Assembly (NCBI RefSeq): GCF_029852145.1 | Contig: NC_079970.1 | Coordinates: forward strand, 4,588,001-4,652,000 | From: Microplitis mediator | Taxonomy: Eukaryota > Arthropoda > Insecta > Hymenoptera > Braconidae | Reading direction: 5' to 3' | DNA length: 64,000 bases | In this document: in pieces, positions 50,601 to 61,729 of the stretch | How positions within the stretch are numbered: the stretch's first letter is position 1 | Layout: each line of letters starts with the position of its first letter | Program-made: the position numbers and the translations under genes | Notes under the pieces: generated by a model | What the model was told of the DNA's origin: nothing | The model's input: the letters and a program-made list of their open reading frames with translations, nothing else | The model's database searches: none

Positions 50601-53426
50601 ATTAGGAATCAAGCATTTAGTTCGTTTTGTCAAGTTGTTATTTGAATAATTAATAAAGTAAACCTACTTAGGTTGAAAACGAGATAAAGATATCAGCTGA
50701 AATAAAAATATTTAATTTTCAGAAAATAATAAGATATAAAAGATTAATTAACTGAACTAAGTAGAACGAGCAATCAAACCGATAAAGACTATAATGGTAG
50801 TTGTCCCTAAGCGTCATGGGGATCATCCCTGCGAGATAACGCACCCGGATTAAAATGAAAGAATGAAATGGATGAAGGAATAAAAAAAAATATATATAGA
50901 CAGATAAATTGTTAGACGTTATATAAGAAGGCCAAGACAAGAAGCTGGCGGGTATATCCACCCTGAGGAGTTTTCTGGTCGTCGTTTTCAGGAAATTTCC
51001 GCGTAACTGGGCTCGAATCGAACGCGGATACCCGGAATCGAGATAACGAGAACGGAAAGGGTTCCCCAGGGGATAAAATTGCCAAGCGGATTCCTGTCTT
51101 TATCTCTCTTTACTCTCACCCTTGCTGTCGATTACTATTTTTCCCGACAATTCAGGCATACAAGAGCGTACAGAGTACAGAGTACGCTCGTGCTTGCGCT
51201 CTGTGCTCTACTTTTTTTTTTACACTAGAATTTTACACTTAGCGACGTTTTAACGCTCCAACAATTCTCAATAATGGTTATTCGACTGCTTTGTTTCTTT
51301 TTTTTGTTTCTTTACGATAGTTCAAAAAAATGAAGAATGTACAAATTTCAATTATTGTTTCTCATTATAACACCATATACATATACGTATATCAAAGTAG
51401 CCGTGTTTTAATGATGATGAGGTAAAAAAAGGGTTGAATTTTCCTGTACAATACGTGTTTGCATAAGAATACTTTGACTATTTAACTTGTGACCGCAAGA
51501 CAGCTCATAAAGTTGGGAAATATAAAGCACCGTGGAAACCGTAATAGTATGGGAGCATTATAAAATTCAAATGATAGCAGGTATGAAAGATATCAAGAGA
51601 GAAATAATGTGAGAATAAAAAATTAATAGCTACAAAATGTTAAAAAAATTTTGCCCAATGTTAAAAATATTTTTAACCATGTGGTCAAATACCTTAAATT
51701 CTTGTATAACTTTATGAAACTACATATGTTCTTTTTGAATGCGGTCATTTGAAAAAAAAATCTATTTACCCTCCTGTCCAATAACTAAAACTATTTTATA
51801 TTCTGAAATAAATGTTTACTTTAAATCGTTTGGGATTGCGATTGGATGAACAACTGATTAAAAATATTGATCAATTTTTTTTTTTAATCAACGTGAAAAA
51901 AATTCATTGTAAAATTTATATTGTCATTCATTAAATTTCAAAAAAATAATTTTACAGATGTCACTCGGTAATTAAAACTGAATATTTCAATTACCAAGAA
52001 TGTCTGATCAATTTCATATTTTTAACAGACAATCTAAATATTACAAATATTAATATTTCATAAAACATTTAAAAAATTGAAAGGATATTCCACGAGTTGT
52101 AAAATATAAATTCCATAATAAAACCAAATAAAAAATTTAATATAAAGCTAAAATAAATAAGACATTTATTTTTCATTTTTTCCCTCTTCAAATATTTACA
52201 GCATTATATGAACGACAGGAGTCTTATGATCCGTAATATCTTCTATTAAAATCATGCTCCTGCATTTTAATACACTCGGCATCAGAATAATAATATCGCA
52301 ATGAAAAAGTACACATCAAAACTCAGTCAACACGAAATTCATTTCTTACGATATTTAAATCGCAATAACGATGATCTATAATTTATATTATTGATCATTA
52401 ATCATTAATAATATTTCACTACTTTATCATTTCAAAGTACACTTATTATATCTCTATAAATTTATACTCAAATATATTATTTCCAAGTCCGATACACAAT
52501 AAAAATAAAAAAAACAACACAACTCGTAATCTATTGAGTCATTATATAATAAATTTTCGCTCGTGTGCTGGAAGTATCGTGTTTAAAGGTGATGTAGTTG
52601 CATTATAACCGATAATTTATATAAAAGATCATACATGATCTATTATAAATATATATGTATATGGATATATAAAAAAAAAAAAAATAGAAACGGTGAATTG
52701 CGAGAAGTGTGTGAAGTCGAACTTGAATATATCAGATTTGAAATTGACGTAGCTCGTGATATGCATATAACTAGTCCAACTCTCTGTACTACAGGAATAC
52801 GTGTTCCCAAATGCCTTGAGGCACTTGAAACGAGTTATACTTCTCTGCTCCTATCCTTCGTTTTATCCAAGGATACTTATACAAATACGAATGTAATATT
52901 ATTTCATCGTGATATCTACACCCACACAACTATACTTACTACATAAGTCCTACAGAAATTGTATCATATTCAACACTACGTCTTCTCATGAAAGATGCAC
53001 CTCACAATTGAGTTGACGACAAAACGGTTTGATCATTGCTTGACCTGGTTTTGATATTTGTTACCAATAATTTCATATATATCATCCATTATATTATGTA
53101 ACGATATATATAGAGTCCGCAACAAACTTAATAGAATAATAACTTTCTAAAATTATGTTACTGTGTAAATTTTTTATCAGCTAATCAATTAAGTTCAAAT
53201 TTATATTGTAAGCTATACATTATTGAAACTATTATTAATCGATTTTAAATTTTGCTACGGTGACATTTTGACCTTTTTGTTCTCCAATTTTATTTACGTT
53301 TATAGACGTATCGGCAATTGGGTAAAGTGTCAAAATTTAACGTCAAATCATAACAAAGTTTATAAAGATATTTATAACCTTATATGTTATCAAGTACCGA
53401 TATAAATATAATAAAAAAAAATTAAC
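50601..53426. other. AT-rich non-coding stretch
   Basis: 50940-51200 is GC-richer (gggctcgaatcgaacgcgga and a gagtacgctcgtgcttgcgc strip). The open frame at 52635-52946 has no recognised product. Confidence 0.5.
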
Positions 53427-53428
53427 TA

Positions 53429-54130
53429 CACAGTAAAAAACGAATCGTCAAAGTGTAAAAAAAAACGTGTGTTAAAATTCTGAGTGTTGAATTTTTAACA
53501 CTTTTGTGTGTCAATTCAACATACAGTATTTATCTTGTTTGAAATGTCGCAATCGATTTATTTTTTAACACAAAAAAATGTCATTTTATTCACGGAAAAA
53601 AAATATTAGTAATTAATACTCAGATTCTCACCAACCGGCGCCCAGACCGAATCTTAGTAAATATTATGGAGTAGAACGTAAGAAATTAATAACAGATGCA
53701 TTTTTTTGACAAGTGTCGTGTAGTTCTTTAAGGTTTAAGTGGTAATTTCAAATAGTCAAGCAGTACATTTCAACGATCAACTGTTAATTATAGCAGCTTA
53801 AACATTAAAATAATAATTTTACTGATTGAAACGACATTACTTATTGAACATAATATAAATAATTGGAAGTTGAACTACAATTACTATCAATCATTTTTTT
53901 CCGTGTTCGAATGTAACACTTTTTATATGTTACTATCAAATCAACACACTAAATATATTAAAAATAATCTCGACCATCACAAAAGAATTCTTGGAAAATT
54001 TTTATTTTTAACGTGTACGTGTGTAACTTTCTTTTACACTAACAGCATGTTGAAGTAACATATAAATAAGTGTAAAACGTTCGTTTTATACACGGTATAT
54101 GTTAATTCTGACGAATCCTTTTTTACTGTG
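53429..54130. mobile_element. MITE, TIR cacagtaaaaaa...gacgaat family, host of a nested copy
   Basis: Left end cacagtaaaaaacgaatcgt (53429) and right end acgaatccttttttactgtg (54130) pair, with TA at 53427-53428 and 54131-54132. Same family as 19483-19838. Without the nested element at 53591-53905 it is about 387 bp, close to its relative at 356 bp. The interior repeats gtgtaa and aacact motifs; short open frames here are not genes. Confidence 0.85.
53591..53905. mobile_element. Nested MITE with TIR cacggaaaaaaa
   Basis: Ends cacggaaaaaaaatattagt (53591) and ttactatcaatcattttttt followed by ccgtg (53905) are inverted; the inner parts also share agtaatt. It interrupts the element at 53429-54130. 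A clean target duplication is not evident: flanks are att and ttc. Confidence 0.8.
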
Positions 54131-54132
54131 TA

Positions 54133-57100
54133 TAAATTTGAGTCGATATTCGCAACTTAAATGTGTTCGTACAAATTCTTAAATTTATGTGGATTATATG
54201 CATTTAATTTTTTAAGTTTTGAGAAAAATTAAATTTATTATTATGCTAAATCACAGAATAGTCGGATATTTTCAGAAGTGGGTGAAATTGAGAATCGAAC
54301 ATCCGAGTGATTTTGTTCCATTATGCAGACGATGAAAAAAATTAAAATGATTTATTTTGCGAGGGACAATCGAACGATCAGTGTCATTGAATATAAAACG
54401 AACAACGTAAAATAACGAAGAGATAAAAGTTAAAAAAAAAGGTAATAAAATAAAATGGCAATGAACTCAAAAGAGTCTCGTGTGGTACTATCGGCCTTGT
54501 CGAGACGAATTCGAGAGTGGTTTGCCTTGAGCAGTATTAAACTCATGGTATGGTGTTCTATCTTTTATACTCTCCTATAATTTTCGTTCCAACCCCCAGT
54601 CCGCTTTATCTCCCTACAAATTCCGCAAAATTACAGCAATTCATACTGCTAAAAGTGTGATAAAACATCATCCGAACAGGGAAAAGCCAACAAAAAAGTA
54701 TGGAAACAAAAAACATTCAATTATACGAGTATTAACAATCGGAGTACCCATAAATTTATAGTCTTTTTAAAGCTGTCATATATTTTTTATTCAAACACGC
54801 AGTGGACGATATTAATTTTCATATTTCTCCAAATTTGGGGGCTTAGAGTCAAACTAAAATAAAATATGGCCTTCAAAAATTTTTTCATGCGTTCGAAATC
54901 GGACATAACCCAAAAACACTCATAAATTCAAAAATATATGAGTTATTAATACGGCAAACTATTATTTTATTAAAAGGGTTACATATTTGCAGTATACTCA
55001 ATATTGAGGTATATATGTATATATAAATATGTCCCGCGGACTTTGCAGAATGAAATTCAATCACTGAGTGTATGAATGTTAAGGGTAAGGGGTTAAGAGC
55101 GAGTTAAAGAGAGTGAGAGAGTGATAAAGAAAGGAGATAAATTTAAAAAAAGAGAAAACGAAGCTGCATATACAGCGAACGAATGCCACTCGTATGTCAA
55201 CAACGAACGAGGGTAAGTATACATGGCCTCTGGGGTAAATCCATGAAAAGCTTTTTGTTTGCACACACCAACCAACCAAACCCTTTACATCCCACTCGGG
55301 TCCCTTTACACCCCGCAGCTCCTGTATTTCCGCATATACTCGCGCGCTTGCCGGCGTCTATTATTCTCCATAATGTGTTAGTTTAACATTAACGTATAAG
55401 TGAGAATGACAGACCCAATGAAGAATAATGTATTATATTTTATTAATTACCCAGGGTATATTATAAATCGAACGCTTGTCGGCGCTTGTATTCATTTAAT
55501 TTTTCACTTGAATTCAATTTATTCGATTAATTTTTTTTAAATGAATAAAAAATAGCCTTTGTAGACAAAACTTTATGTTCTATAAATACGTTTTTTACAT
55601 AAACACATAAATAAATTAACAAATATTTATGTTTGGTTTTGTAAAAAAAAAAAAAAAATTAACTAGCATTTAAATTTTAAAATCAATAATTCTGATTGAT
55701 TTATCAATATTATTACAGATTTAAAATGCGAATGTAGTAAAAGTAAAATATTGTATGAAAATATGAGGTTTTACATTTGATTGTAATATAAAATTGATTT
55801 ACGTTGTCAAAGTAATAAAGTAAACAGAGTACAGAGAGTAAAAAACCGCACTGTGAAAATGGAAATTAAAACTGTCATACTGCTATTAAATAGCAATCAT
55901 TCCATATCGCATACCGCAAATAAAATAATATTTTCAATTGGGCAATACAATACGAGTAAAAAAAAAAGTACATGGAGCAATTAACCGTCAGTATAATGAA
56001 AAAAAAAAAAAAATTGATATGTAGGAAATAAAAAAAACTAGAATATATATCTATGACAAAAGTTCTACGCGGAAATAAAAGTCACAAGCGCATCAAATTA
56101 CAGTATCACAGTACTATTTTTTTTCTGCTCGACATCTCATTGACTTTACGCTACTAAACAATGCACTTTTGTGCACATTATATACGCATCATGCGAGGAA
56201 AAGGGTAATAATGAAAAAGCAACCGACTATATTACATGCATGTTCTATTAGACTAGTGGTAAACCAGAGACACGTACACGTAATATAGTGCAGACATGAG
56301 ACCCAAGAAAAGAGAGCCATAAACGGACCAGCCGGATCGCTGGGTCATCGTCTCCGTCAGTCGTTCTAAAGACTGCAGACAGACAAGATGAGACCAAGTC
56401 TTTCTATGCAACCATACACTATCCGCCCAACTGTAACTATAACCCGTGTATATAACGAACGAAAACACAAACAACAGAGACAATCTACGGACGAGAGTTC
56501 AAAGAACCATGCAGTAACCGGTCTCACCGGAAATAAAAAAAAAATTTAATAATAAAACAATTTTTAAATAATTATTGAGCATTTACTTTTTCCAGTGAAA
56601 GCTTATTGAAAAGTTATAAAAAATAATCCACGAAATAAAGTCGGTATCAATTTAAGGCCATTATATTATTTTTAATGAGCTATTATATTAAAATAAAATA
56701 TCCTTTCTTTTCGACAATATTTATAACCAATTTATAAATTTACTACCAATTAGTTCGCGACGTTAATGAGACAAAAATAAAAATAATAAGCCGTTTCTTG
56801 AAAACATTCCCCCAACTACTGTAATAAAAAAAAACCTCGGGACTTTATTCTTCAGAAGATTTATAATAAAATAATTTTGAAATTCATACTTTTATGAACA
56901 TTTTACCGGATTGGCGTTGAAACAGTTAAAAAAAAATGCCTACCTGACATTCATATTTTATTGAGCTAACAAAGTCCACTTTTAAACGAAGCTGCATGAA
57001 ATTAATTTGACATATTACAAAGTTTATAATCCTGACCTAATTTTTATAATTTATTAATCAATGCATGAATATTTAACGGTAATTAATAATTTATTAATTA

Positions 57101-57667
57101 ATTATTATAAATGTAAAATAATAAATCAAGTATTAACGAAATTCGCGACGGCTATAATCATGGACCTAATCCAGGTGCGAAACAAACAAACAGCTGTCCT
57201 TATCACATTTAAATATATTCATTTATTCATCCAGTAAAACGGCGAACAATATATGCACGTGAATTAATGAAAACACATATGCGAATATATGCAGCAGTAG
57301 CACCACCAGACTAGACCCCCATGCGGTTTACGTGCATACAGAGTTTACGCTCATACAAAGTTCTATCAAGTGCATACATATATAATGCATATATATGTAT
57401 ATGTATATAAAACGAGCTAAATATAGGGATAGAACATGCATTGATATGTATGTATATATATGTATATATCACGTTACATGAGAAAGTGCAACTGATATAC
57501 ATATATGTCGATCTACTGTTAGCTATCAGCTTTCGTTGCTAAGCAATATCTAGATATCCCTTACCAAACCTTTCTCTTCTTTCCTCTGACTATTACTTAT
57601 TATTATTATGCATATCCACGGGAATATACATTGAGTTATATTATATATGGAAAAAAATAGTTCATAA
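54133..57667. other. AT-rich non-coding stretch
   Basis: 55080-55380 is GC-richer with overlapping open frames on both strands (none recognised); 56250-56520 similar. 57250-57520 holds degenerate atatgtatat strips. No gene supported. Confidence 0.5.
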
Positions 57668-57814
57668 ATTAAATATCATATTAAGTATGAGAAATCGTTC
57701 TTAATATCGGCGATAAAAGTTTGGAATCAACTGCCTAATGATTGTACATCTAAGCCTACACTGAATGAATTCCGTATTTCTTGTTACGAGTATTTTCTTA
57801 ACTCAAAAACGTAA
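57668..57814 (+). pseudogene. C-terminal fragment of a non-LTR retrotransposon reverse-transcriptase ORF
   Basis: An open stretch of 48 codons ends at TAA 57812-57814 and reads ...KSFLISAIKVWNQLPNDC and then a Leu/Phe-spaced tail ending in YFLNSKT. The pattern basic-S-F-x3-A-I-x-[LV]-W-N-x-L-P followed by a spaced SLxxF and a final YF is the typical extreme C terminus of LINE ORF2 proteins of the CR1/Jockey group. The polymerase domain is absent: a stop at 57665 closes the frame upstream and AT-rich DNA follows. This is a 5'-truncated, dead copy. Confidence 0.75.
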
Positions 57815-58044
57815 TGTTTTGATTATTGTTGTGCTGATTGTTGAGTATTGATTTGATGATTGAGCGTTAAACTGTTATATTGACATATTGTCAATAGGTT
57901 AAAATTTTAAGTTTATTATATTTAAGGTTTATTATGTTTTATGTTAAAATTATGTACTATACTTTGTAATTATTGTATCTTTTTGGATGGCCGCAAGTAG
58001 TTTCGACTACATGGTCAATAAAATGAATAAATAATAATAATAAT
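57668..58044 (+). mobile_element. 5'-truncated LINE 3' end (CR1/Jockey-like)
   Basis: The ORF2 C-terminal fragment is followed by a roughly 200-bp 3' UTR and a 3' tail of aataaataataataataat at about 58026-58044, the short-repeat tail typical of CR1-like LINEs in place of poly(A). Just before the tail, tggatggccgcaagtagt and gtcaataaaatgaataa look like a conserved 3' end. Only the last few hundred bases were inserted. The exact left junction is uncertain, and I could not identify a target-site duplication. Confidence 0.7.
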
Positions 58045-60852
58045 ATCATCAACAATTTAATTTATATTATTTACTTCCTATAAATTTTATGGAGGGAAAT
58101 TTAAATACGAAAAATATATTTATTGTTTCAGCGAAATTCAGTGATATTTATATGTATATATATATGCAGGTAGATATTAGAGAAATACTACAAGAATGAA
58201 CACAAAGAGGATTTGGCATCAAACATTCAAACAGTAAGCGGATTCGTTCTGTTTATTCAAGCGCAAATGCGCTCTACTTTTTTACAAGCAATATCGAAAT
58301 TGTATTCATATATTAGCTGATGATATTTCATTCGAGATAACGGTAAAACTCAAGTTTATTCATTTTTTTAAAATCAAATGAATAAAATGTACATAAATCC
58401 GGTATTATATGTTTACCTATAGACATATAAATTTATATAATAAAATAACAAACAAGTAACAATGAAAATGTTTACGCTGTTTGGAATTTAAGTAGTATAG
58501 TTGGATAAAAAGTATTTGAGTGGAGATGAGTGTTAAATCGTGAGATTTATGTTGTAATACACGAAAAACATTCGGCTCTTTACTTTGTAGTACGTACTTG
58601 TTCGTATTTCGCTGACTACTCAAAAAGTCTCACTATGTAATTACGAGGTACTCATTTACTTTTTTTTTTCATGTAATATTTTTATTTCAACTTAATGAAA
58701 AAATAAGTAAAAAACGAGAAGATAAAAATTCAACTTCAGCTAGAGTTTACTAAAGTTAATTCGAAATCCGGAAATACGAGAGAAATCCAACAGAGTCGCG
58801 TAGTAAAGTAGTAGTACAGTGTTATGTATAGTGTACAGTAGAGTAAAGAAGAGAAGAAGCAAAAGCATCCTTATATCTTCTTACTTCCAGCACATTCACA
58901 TCTACAAGGCGTAGACAGGAGCTCGGAAAACCGATCTCAAAGTTTTTCAATGTGACCCGGCAATAAAATTCCACAAGTTCAATTTTTCTTTTTTAAGATG
59001 AGATAAAAAAATTTGTTTTTGCTCTTTAAATTTATTAAAAAACAAACAAAATAGAATGAAATGAAATGACATATAACCAAGCCGCGACAAAAGTTCTTTG
59101 TTTGAATTTTAGTACGGGAAAAAAAAAAAAAAAATGTTTAAGAGTGTGACGATCTCACTAATGTAATAGGTATTTCTTCCATTCTGTAAAACGTGCGATG
59201 AGAGATAATAAGAATGTCTATAGGAAAGAAGATAAAAAAAGTAAAAGGTAAAGTTTGAGCATATCTTTGAAAAAGGAATAAAAGGGAATCCATTGAGACC
59301 GCACACGGATATGGTGTGCGCTTTAATGTGGCTTTCGCCACACATACTAATTGCCGCGTATACTTTTAGCTGTCTGGTGAGCCAACTAAACCGATTCACT
59401 GGTGTGTGGTGTGTATATAGTATTAAATGTACAGAGGAAGCAAGAAGTCTTATTTTCTTACCGTACCCAAACCCAACCAGAACTCACTACTGCTATCGGC
59501 TTCACCATCTGTCACTTGGCTTCGCTCGAAAACCCGCAACGACGACCAAAGAAAGTTCAAAATCAGCCAAAAGAAATAAAATTATCTCTCCTCCATCCAC
59601 CACACCAAAACTCAATTATTTCATCGTAAATTATCGCCCCAACTTTTATTACTATTTAATCCTCATACAATCATTTTCATTGCGAAAACTTTTTCGCCGA
59701 ATAAAACGATACCGAAAGATTGTTAATGATCATTTTATTTAAATACAGCGATATCTATTCCCTCTATCTCTAGAATTAGCAGAAAAAATTTTCATTAACA
59801 ACAAAAACAAGGTGGTTTATTTTTTTCTGCAAATTTGTGATCCAGGTAATTTACCGTTTAAATGGTTTAGCGAGAAAGAGAAATTGTTTTCCTTCTCGGT
59901 GGGCCGGCAACTCTTGGCCTGTCTGAGCAATGAGTGTATAGTGGCTCGTTTACGCCAATGGACCAGCGAGAAACAACTTTTTTGCAAGCAGATGCTCACA
60001 ACAATCCACATCTCAACATATATGTATATATACGTGTGTAAATTTCATGTGTTATCCCTCTATAAACACCAGCACACTGGAATGTCTAATGAGTGTGTAT
60101 CCATGTTCTCTAATCACCGTGATCGGGCAGGAGTTTTTCGGCAAAACCAACTCTCGTGGTGTTTTTAAAAGTCACAATAACTTTCGGTCAATGCACGTCG
60201 AGATGCACGTGATGGTAGGTGTGCAGGATGCCGTCTCTTTGTTTAATTCGTTCACCATTCCCTTTGCCCACCTTTACTTCTGAAACTTAGCAGCTTGTGA
60301 AAATAAAAACCGGCTTCAGCTACCCACGGCACCGGCATCACCAGCATCAGTACATGCACCAGAGCAGTACCAACTACCAACAGTCCAGACAATTTTATTC
60401 CACGCCAGTCTGCGATGTGTAACTTGGCAACTGCTGGCAACTCCCTCGTTATTACTGCCAACCACCCGTTCCTCTGTATAAAACCTACACATATATACAC
60501 ACGCACGCTATTGCTCCCTTTTTCACTCTTTATCTTTGTTTCACACACTTTTTTTTATTTTTCTTACTCCTTTTTCCCTTTTTATTTATATATTTATTTT
60601 TTTTTTATTCCTTTGTAAACGGAAAAATAAATCAAGAAAAATGCCTCTCAAATAGCCAATTATATCCTCATCTGAAATATTTGTACGTGACTCAATTTAT
60701 ATAGACCTAAATATTATGACAAACATCAAAAGAAAAAACCACCAGCTCTTTTTTTCGTCATCTTCATTTATCTCGTGGAAATTAACTCGCGGTTATTTTT
60801 AAATGTTCAATAAAACTTCAGAGACATTTTGTAATGGAAGTTTTATCTATAG
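58045..60852. other. Mixed stretch, GC-richer at 59280-60540
   Basis: 58045-59280 is AT-rich. In 59280-60540 several open frames overlap on both strands (the longest 59293-59742 plus and 60252-60548 minus), with donor-like sites at 59377 and 59845, but no domain is recognised. It could contain first exons or regulatory DNA. Confidence 0.4.
59311..59376 (+). CDS. Candidate signal-peptide exon, unrecognised
   Basis: ATG at 59311 opens a 22-codon hydrophobic stretch (MVCALMWLSPHILIAAYTFS, then Cys-Leu) that reaches a donor-like CTG|GTGAGC (intron from 59377). The same frame stays open to 59742, giving a conceptual 143-residue product from this ATG with no recognised domain and a basic C-terminal part. 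Either reading could be chance; the surrounding 59280-60540 block is richer in GC than most of the window, which is the only other support. Confidence 0.15.
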
Positions 60853-60874
60853 ATATATATATATATATATATAT
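60853..60874. repeat. (AT)11 microsatellite
   Basis: Uninterrupted at alternation between atctatag and gcgctg. Confidence 0.95.
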
Positions 60875-61209
60875 GCGCTGATAAAGTTTCCATTACTTAA
60901 GAAGTTTGTAACTTAACACAAATTTTATAAACTCAATACATTTGTTACCATCAAGTATGCATAAGTGGTCTAATTGAAATAATTGGATGACTAGTTTATA
61001 ACCTGTTAACTCACGTCTCATTTACTAAATACTCATACTCATCCTTTCAATTGCCCTCATTATTTATCATATTTTCTCTTCCCTTCTATACTATCCAACA
61101 CGAGTTTAATTTATAATTTACTGTTTATTATTATTTGACTTTTTTAACCGGCCAATTTACATTACAAATAACAAAAGGTTGTTTATAATGAAAACAATGA
61201 ATATATTAA

Positions 61210-61725
61210 GGCGGACCACTAGTGTGGTCGCTCGAAAAAGAGATGATTTTTGGGAATTTTTTTAAAGAAAACTACTGCATGGAATATTTTAATATTTTAA
61301 GGATATATTTGTGGATATATAATGAATATATCATAAAAGTATCCCCACTACTGCAGTGACAGCGACCTTCACAGTGCATAAAATCAGAAAAACCAAAAAG
61401 TTTATTAAACTAGAAGGTATTTCCCGTACCATGACCCTCGATCGAAAAGAAAAATTTAAATTTAACAAAATGGCGGAGTTTTAAAAAAAAAGTATCAAAT
61501 TTCACGCGAAAAATCTATCGGATTATTTGTCTTCGAGTTAAAACTGCAGAAATTTTGAAAAATGTATTTTTGAAAACCGATAATCAGCTGCTCTTCAGAT
61601 GGTAACTCAAAAAAACTATTTGAGTTATGCACTTGAAATTTTATTGTTATTTTTGAAGGTATATACTATCGAAATATGAGAAAAACAAAATTAATTTTTT
61701 GAAAATTTTACACTCGTGGTCTCCC
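61210..61725. mobile_element. TTAA-flanked non-autonomous element (piggyBac-like target site)
   Basis: A perfect TTAA occurs immediately outside both ends (61206-61209 and 61726-61729). The ends ggcggaccactagtgtg and cactcgtggtctccc are inverted with few mismatches. TTAA duplication is characteristic of the piggyBac superfamily, though the terminal bases are not the usual ones. The 516-bp interior is AT-rich with no open frame. Confidence 0.65.
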
Positions 61726-61729
61726 TTAA

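Noticed and set aside
54290..54310. B-box-like gttcgattc on the minus strand
   Set aside because: The flanking five bases do not form a T-stem and there is no A box upstream.
59817..60548. Overlapping open frames of 60-120 codons on both strands
   Set aside because: Frames on opposite strands compete, most start at non-ATG codons, and no domain is recognised; GC-richer composition alone explains their length.
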